A DNA stretch of 64,000 nucleotides from Rhizophagus irregularis (lineage: Eukaryota; Glomeromycota; Glomeromycetes; Glomerales; Glomeraceae). Under the pieces are notes generated by a model. It saw only the letters and a list, made by a program, of their open reading frames with translations. It searched no databases and was not told the DNA's origin. A program made the position numbers and the translations under genes. Location of the stretch: contig NC_089441.1 of NCBI RefSeq assembly GCF_026210795.1, forward strand, positions 4,092,001 to 4,156,000, in the 5' to 3' direction. This document shows positions 57,492 to 64,000 of this stretch, piece after piece; position 1 is the stretch's first letter, and the number at the start of each line of letters is the position of its first letter.

Positions 57492-60400
57492 ATGTTACAA
57501 AATAAACCTCGAAAAGCGAATATTGCTGCAATACCTTTTCGTATCCGTAATAATTTTAGAAGGTTGCCCAACAGATTTTTATTATCGGATAATGATGACA
57601 ATGAAAAAATGGTACAAAAAGATTTTGAAGATGATAATATTAGTGGCGAAGAGTATAATGAATATGGCGACGGAGATGATGATTTAGAACAACGAAGTGA
57701 TGATGATCATATAGAACAGCGAAGCGATAATGGTGATGATTTAGAACAACGAAGCAATGATGATCATTTAGAACAACGAAGCGATAATGATCATTTAGAA
57801 CAACGAAACGATAATGATGATGATTTAGAACAACGAAGCAATAATGAAGAAGGTGATACCAACATGATTTCAACATCATCAGAGAATGAAACAGAAAGCG
57901 ATTATATAATGTCCTTAGAAAGTGATGAAGATTATGAAACAATGTCGTCAGATAATGAAGAAAGACATGATTCTGATATCTCAGAAGAAAAGCTATTCGT
58001 TGATGAAGCATTGGCTAAAGATAAGTTACCATCTTTTGATGGTGATTTTGCTCCATATTTTCAAAATTTAACTACTGCTGCCTTATTTTGTTGGATTTAT
58101 AAACATAATATTTCAACAAATGCATATGAAGATCTTGTTGACATTATCATGAGACCAGAATTTAATAGAGATCATATTGTAAAGAATATTCGGAGATTTC
58201 GATCATGGAGGGAGCGTCTTCCTCTTCCCTCAATATCAGCAAAATCTATCTCAATTTCATCAAAAAAAACACCATCAACTTTAAAGGATTCAAAGATGGC
58301 ATATCAACTTTCAATAAGTGATATCATTTGGAATGTTCTTAACAACCCATCACTATTAAAGGAAATGTATTTTGGTGCTGGTGTCGATTCAAAAACAAAA
58401 TCCGAGTACTGACATGTACCTTATGGGCAGAGTCAGCCTCTTTTCGGTCGAACAATTAATGATATCAGGGGGTAATTATTTATTAAATGCAAGCTGATGG
58501 TAGAGAGGCGAAGCAATAAAGTACAAGAGACTAACACTTTTTTCATATGTATATAATAGAGATATACCAATGCGGCGATTTTGTTTACTATTACGATAAT
58601 GAGCGAAAACTTGGCAGATTGAGAGCGATATTATTAAATGAAGAGAACCAACAGTATCGGCTGAGAATCCAAAAAGTTCTAGATTATAGTGACTTGCCTG
58701 GAAATTTTAAGGGAGAATTAAGACAAAATCGCTCTCTTTCTGGAGAAGTTTGGTTACAAGATGAACCATTCTTGACAATAACAACATCACAAATTTCCAA
58801 AAAGGTTGCTGCAGATACACTACGAATTACCGAAATACTTTATAAACATCATACACACTGGCGCATTCGTGATGCAACGTTCTCTTATCAACATCCTTCA
58901 GAATATATTTCCATAAGGCAGCCACCATCTCCAACAATTCCGGTTTATAAGCTGTTTTTGGACATATACTACGATGATTTTGGAACATTTAGGAATGTTT
59001 ATCATTCGTTAGGAGGTGTTTATGTGCAGTTTGGAAATATGCCTGCCCGTCAAGAAAGTTGCTCAAAAATCACTTTGTTCTCGGGTTTGTTCCTTTCGGT
59101 GGTAATTTCAATGAATTCATATTTGCCATTCATTTCTGAAATGAAAGAATTCGAACAAGGAAAATTAATGGAAGTGAATGGCCAAGATGCTTGGGTGATA
59201 GCCGGTTTAGGTGTCGTAACTGCTGATTTACCACAAGGGAATGACATGTGTGGTGTATTACGACATAATGCCAATAAAGGTTGCCGCACTTGTACAGCCT
59301 CTCGAGAATCACTTACCAACTTCTCTCAGGATGTACCAGCAACATCAAGATATCATCACATCACTGACGATCAATTTAAAGAGATATTTGATGAACCTGC
59401 TACCACAAGGCAAAGACGACTTTGTACTGAGTTCGGACTAAGAACAAGGCCTAGCATTTTGGATAGGCTGCTAAGAGAAAGGCATCTACAGACACCTCAA
59501 GATGTATATCATGCAACTGCTGGGAAGATTGGACGACTTCTTAAATTAACGTATGATCTTAGAATTTAATTAACTTTAGCTAGATATGTAACGAACAAAA
59601 TCTTTTAATAAAGCTTTTTGATTTCCACAGGTGCGAATTATTTTCACAAAAAGGAGAGGACGAGTTTATCAAAGCCTGGAAGAACTTAGAGAAACCAAAA
59701 AAATGGTCTCGTTTGCCAAATCCAATTAGCCACAATGCTAGTTTCATGATGTCTGACTATCTTAGGCCCTCGCTATGATAATGCCTTTTATACTTAATAG
59801 TTTTTTAGAATCATCAAGCTTAAAGGAAAATGAATCCAGAAGCATTCTGCGACGAATTCAAGAATCACGCATTAACATGGCGAAAAATGTAATAATTGCT
59901 TGTTGGGTATATGTAACAAAAACAATGAGGATAGTTTTTGAAAGCAAGTTTACATTAGATTCGTATGACGAATTACAAAAATGCCTTGAAGAAGAAATGA
60001 AAATTCTTCCAAAGGTACAATTATTCATAATTCTTATATAATTTTTTATTTTTTATTTATCAATATATAAAATATTATTTAATAATGTGGCTTTAGGTTT
60101 TCCCTGAATTTGCTAACTTACCAAACCTGCATATCAATATCCACTTGCTGGTGCATGCAAGGACTTATGGTACTCTTATAAACACTCAAGTTGGTATCAA
60201 AGAGATGGTGCATCGGATCTTTAAAGCAATGGTACCACAAACAAATTGCAAGAATGTCGAGCTAGACTTGTTAAAGCGGTATACTACGCTCTTTGCAATT
60301 CGTCATTTAGTAGATGGAGGCGCAGATCAAAGATTATCACAACCTTGTAGAGGTTTCGCTACTATGTCCTCAAATTTTAGAAATTTATTGACTAATTGGT

Positions 60401-61061
60401 ATATTACTGAAGACAAGGTATCAAATGAACAAGAACCGGAAGGAAATGAAGAAGGTTTGTATTACAATTTTATAATAATAATATTTCCGCAATTATTAAC
60501 GTATTTTTATTTTATATAGCGATTTCATCTCCAGTGGATTTTATTACAAATATTATCTTAAAGAGGAGCTTATCCCGTCAGGATCGCGAAAATATCATGA
60601 AAAATTTGCCAAATTTCAAATCTGAGCTGCTTCTTTCATTTATGGACATTGGACAAAAGTCAGCTCTTATATATTCTCAAATGAGCTGGTTTGAATTGGC
60701 GACATACACTATGGAAGAAAGCGATGGCGTATTTTCCAAAGTACATCTTCATATTGGTGACGTCGTAACAATACACGAGGAAGACAGTGGTGAATGTTAT
60801 GCGATTATAAAAGGGATCTTCAAATACAAAGGCAATGATGATAAATATTATGCCTTTATTACTATTGATTGGTTTGACAATATTAACAGAATTCACAACG
60901 TATTGAAATGTCCTCTTTTTCGCATTCAGACAAGCCAAGACATTCGCTGGAGAAGAATCTTCCCGATATCAATAATTGACCACGTACAGAAAGTTCACTT
61001 TGTCTATGATACGAAAATTGATTTGTGGATAAAAAATAATTATTATTTTACGGCTATATAG
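57492..61061 (+). mobile_element. Plavaka-like DNA transposon: transposase with two BAH-like modules
   Basis: Exon 1 (57492-58412) begins MLQNKPRKANIAAIPFRIRN, has an acidic repeat region (DDDLEQRS, DNDHLEQR) and a conserved end (MYFGAGVDSKTKSEY) followed by TGA, where related proteins read Trp. From 58547 comes a BAH-like module (CGDFVYYYDNERKLGRLRAI ... GEVWLQDEPF). The catalytic part follows: YKLFLDIYYDDFGTFRNVYH, YVQFGNMPARQ, then LGVVTADLPQGNDMCGVLRH and NKGCRTC. After introns near 59551-59630 and 60015-60096, FPEFANLPNLHINIHLLVHA and LSQPCRGFATMSSNFRNL follow. The last exon (60534-61061) has the second module, HIGDVVTIHEEDSGECYAII. Breaks are few: a TGA at 58410, a stop and frame change near 58475-58545 and one near 59775. 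Terminal repeats were not identified. Confidence 0.75.
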
Positions 61062-61689
61062 CTTTATTATGCAGTACAATGATTCTTTTCGGTATATTTA
61101 TTTATGATAACGTGATTTATTAAATAAATAAAGATAACGATATCGTTACGATATCGTTTGATATCGTATTCATGAATTTATTAGGCACGTGACTTTGCAA
61201 TTTTTATCCAATCAAATCATTGTTTGTTAGACATGTTAAACATTCGCACGATTATGTTTACGTCTACATCTCTCTATTCAATTTTTTTAAATTTTTTTTT
61301 AATACCGAAAAACATTTTGACAGTTTTTGTTATCAACAGTATAATTTATTCAAAAAAATATATTCATATTAACAATTACAGTCAGACCACTGTATATGCG
61401 CGTCTATTTTTATTCCGGCGTATGACAGGTACATATTCTGCTCTCGCTGGGTTATGTTAAACTATCTTTGACATTTATATAACGCGTCAAAAATAATTAC
61501 GCATTCAGTTTTAATAGTTTTTACCTTTTTATAATAATTTTTTTTTCATATCAATACCCAAAGAAAAAGAATAAAGGGAAAGAAGAAGAAAAAAGAAAAA
61601 AACCATTGTGAAAAAACGAAAAAGAGAAAACAAAGGAACGAAAAGAAAGAGAGATTATCCTGAAATTTTTTCACAAAAGGTACTATTGT
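61062..61689. other. Non-coding stretch with purine-rich tract
   Basis: A GATATCG-rich piece at 61135-61180 and a purine-rich tract at about 61560-61650. No gene. Confidence 0.45.
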
Positions 61690-61965
61690 ACTTGGGGGAT
61701 CATTCGAGGGTTTTTTTTTGGCCGCTGATGAAATGCACCATTTTTAAGACCTCTATATGGTAGGCCGTATCATGGAGGCAGGGTATGCACATAGCGAAAG
61801 CGCCGTGCTCCTATGTAATACTTGGGATCTTGTGGTATCAGAAGGTAGTGGTGATGTATCATTGGTCATAGGCAGTTGGGTGCTAATGGCTGACGACCTA
61901 AGGGACACTCTAATGAGGTAGGCCCCGCCGGATGAGCTCAACCCACTTATTGCATTTTTTGATTC
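61690..61965. other. GC-richer island of unknown nature
   Basis: About 275 bp of balanced, non-repetitive sequence (GGTAGGCCGTATCATGGAGG, GCGAAAGCGCCGTGCTCC, GGCCCCGCCGGATGAGCTC) stands out from AT-rich flanks. Open frames are short and stop-bounded. It could be a non-coding RNA, a SINE or a piece of foreign or organellar DNA; I cannot decide. Confidence 0.4.
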
Positions 61966-62374
61966 TTAAGGTTGAAAATCTTGTCAAGATATCCGAGACC
62001 AATTTTTATTTTAAAAAAAAATTTCGTTTGATTTCTATAAATGCAGTACTTTAATTTACGCATCTTTTTTAGGATTAACAACCAGCATTTGCAATGACTT
62101 TAATAAATCTTAAGAACTATCATTTAATTAGGTTGGTTTGTATCTTCAACTCCTGTATTTTCTCATGGACAACTATATGTTGCATGTTCAAGAATAACAT
62201 CAAGAAAAAATTTAAATAATTAAATTTTTACTTTATTTCAAGTTTAGGTTTTAACCATTAACTGCTAATGTAGTTAACAGGTGAATCCTAGTAGTATTTA
62301 ATATTTGTGACGAAATCCGATAATGTTGTGCGTAACTACTCCATTATGTTATAACGATATTGTCACGTTGGTTT

Positions 62375-62830
62375 ATGTTAACCATCCGGGGAGAGAGAGA
62401 TGCGTCTAATTTACCAGGTACGATCGTATCTTTAATTTCGCAGAAACTTGCACCATAATCCGTCGTACTTATTAATTTAACAATTGTCACAAAGTTTCGA
62501 TACAATATTAGTGTCATAACAGTTAACCATCTGGAGAGAGAGATGTCTAATTTACCAGGTACTTATCTTTAATTTCGCAGAAACTTGCGTTGTATGTAAT
62601 ACAGACTCTTGTCAATTCAGTATTTGGTATAATATTAGTGTCTTATGTTAACCGTCGGAGAGAGAAGTAATTTACCAGGTGCGTCGTAATCAGGAAACTT
62701 ACATCAATTCAACATTTATAATATTATTGTCATACCGATATTGTCGCATTGTTTTATGTTACTAGAGAGGGATGCGCCTACATAATTTACCAAGTACGAT
62801 TAAACTTCGCAATACTTATCAATTCAACAA
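62375..62830 (+). repeat. Imperfect tandem repeat, period about 120-145 bp, four copies
   Basis: Each copy has GTTAACCATC or a variant, then GGAGAGAGAGATG, TAATTTACCAGGTAC and TTTCGCAGAAACTT. Copies start near 62378, 62520, 62640 and 62757, with successive deletions in the third and fourth. Confidence 0.75.
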
Positions 62831-63099
62831 TTGTGAATCAATAATGACGGAACGTGACTACTTCAAGCTGTAATAACAATGATATCGATACGTTGTTTTT
62901 ATTTTTCATTTTGACCATCATAATTGCATATTAATAATATATACGGCATTATCAATTAATAAAAATTATTGAATGTACTAGTACCTACGGTTCACAATTT
63001 TTTCATGACCCAAAATTCTTGTCAAATATCATCTTGATACTGTGTAAATGTCGTCCTGATATCTTAATAATATTTTTAAATGAAATAATATTTTTAAAT

Positions 63100-63465
63100 G
63101 ATATCGTAACAGTACGGTTTGATAATTATATCGATACATTTTCAACATCATCGCAACATCTTCACGATAACATCACGATTTTTAAATGATATCGTAACAA
63201 TACGGTTTGATAATTATATCGATACATTTTCAACATCATCGCAACATCTTCACGATAACATCATGATTTTTAAATGATATCGTAACAATACGGTTTGATA
63301 ATTATATCGATACATTTTCAACATCATCGCAACATCTTCACGATAACATCACGATTTTTAAATGATATCATAACAATACGGTTTGATAATCATAACGATA
63401 CATTTTCAACATCATCGTAACATCTTCACGACGACATCACGATTTTTTTGAAGATATCGCGACGA
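63100..63465 (+). repeat. 88-bp tandem repeat, about four copies
   Basis: CGGTTTGATAATTATATCGA recurs with an 88-bp period at about 63117, 63203, 63291 and 63379. Each unit continues with CATTTTCAACATCATCGCAA and ATCTTCACGATAACATCACG. Nearly identical units point to recent expansion. Confidence 0.9.
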
Positions 63466-63674
63466 TATAGTTATGATAGTCTTAACGATACCTTTCCAAC
63501 ATCTTCGCGATATTAAATTACGAAATCAATATGATATCGTTCTGATATCAAAATGTTACCGATTTTAATATCGCGAAGATGTTGGAAAGGTATCGTTAAG
63601 ACTATCATAACTATATCGTCGCGATATCTTCAAAAAAATCGTGATGTCGTCGTGAAGATGTTGAAAATGTATCA
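63397..63674. repeat. Large inverted repeat, arms about 110-119 bp, 50-bp spacer
   Basis: The left arm 63397-63515 (GATACATTTTCAAC ... CGCGATATTA) is the reverse complement of 63566-63674 (TAATATCGCG ... GAAAATGTATC). The right arm lacks about 11 bp, and otherwise the match looks near perfect. The left arm is an extension of the last 88-bp unit. Confidence 0.9.
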
Positions 63675-63708
63675 TTAAAATATTGTGGCAAATTTGAAGA
63701 TTTCAGCA

Positions 63709-63853
63709 AAGAAAGAGGAAAGCAACTGTGGAAATATTAGTATTTTGAACGAGCACTTAGAAATTTTCGAACGAAAATTTCAAAAATAAATTTTTATTAG
63801 TATTTTCAAAAATTCAGGAAAGAGTTGCGATGATCCTCATATTTGGTGATTAT
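63709..63853. repeat. 140-bp repeat 'S', copy 2
   Basis: Near-identical to 27049-27190 (AGAAAGAGGAAAGCAACTG ... CATATTTGGTGATTA), here without a LINE next to it. 63854-64000 shows nothing further. Confidence 0.85.
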
Positions 63854-64000
63854 AAAGAGATGTGACTATATAAAAAATTTCTTATATTTGTATATCATAA
63901 TTCCTGCCAAAAATTAACATAATTTTAGCCAGAATTATACTTAAAACTTTATTGTATCATAACTTCGCCAATATTAATCGTAGAGAGATGATCTTACCGC

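Noticed and set aside
61723-61800. CTGATGA ... GAAA resembling a hammerhead ribozyme core
   Set aside because: The bases between the two boxes do not form stem II, and no stem I/III pairing or cleavage triplet was found.
1-64000. LTR retrotransposon, Polinton or other capsid-bearing element
   Set aside because: No pair of long terminal repeats, integrase-polyprotein or capsid gene was recognised; the reverse transcriptase present is of LINE type.

Overview
The window looks like nuclear DNA of an arbuscular mycorrhizal fungus (Glomeromycotina, Rhizophagus-like). The base composition is very AT-rich. Spliced genes carry short GT..AG introns of about 70-100 nt, and one lone 5S rRNA gene is present. 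Most of the rest is decayed transposons of types common in these fungi: LINEs with an RRM-type ORF1, CACTA/Tnp2-like, Plavaka-like, hAT, pogo and FAR1/MULE fragments. The taxonomic call is an inference from composition and element types; no marker gene was compared.

Layout. 0-11.8 kb is gene-poor: a 5S rRNA gene (minus), a mitochondrial RNase III-fold protein, a small secreted protein and a MITE. 11.8-20 kb holds a FAR1/MULE fragment, a broken CACTA transposase (minus), a pair of nested inverted-repeat elements with a tandem-repeat core, a histidine-rich secreted PAN-like protein (minus), and a remnant of a BAH-like transposase tail. 20-25.6 kb is a broken multi-exon gene combining an FYR-like domain with a DDE-like nuclease core (D-x81-D-x34-E). 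It is split by a pogo element that itself carries a MITE. 25.7-35.3 kb is LINE territory on the minus strand: a 5' fragment and a near full-length copy (ORF1 with RRM and zinc knuckle; ORF2 with endonuclease, reverse transcriptase and RNase H), the latter interrupted by a second copy of the same MITE. 35.4-36 kb is a 144-bp satellite.

The most interesting part is 37.6-49.35 kb. It holds five members (A-E) of one protein family that I cannot name. Each has a low-complexity N-terminal half (Gln/Pro-rich, 9-residue repeats, or a Lys/Glu coiled coil) and a shared C-terminal half with an EL(K/R)xLFxRT block, a VAKS block and a final (Y)N(I/V)(A/G)xS(I/L)xLS block. C and E look intact. A, B and D are broken, and D contains a segment inverted inside its exon. 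An RRM-protein gene and a small basic coiled-coil gene lie among them.

49.4-57.4 kb is a field of diverged repeats in both orientations. It contains a 4.5-kb hAT element with clear ends, an 8-bp target duplication and an unoccupied copy of its target site 0.7 kb away. A small two-exon gene also lies here. 57.5-61.1 kb is a Plavaka-like transposase with two BAH-like modules. 61-64 kb is repeats only, including a large inverted repeat and a second copy of a 140-bp sequence that also lies between the two LINE copies. No capsid- or LTR-bearing element and no CRISPR array was recognised.
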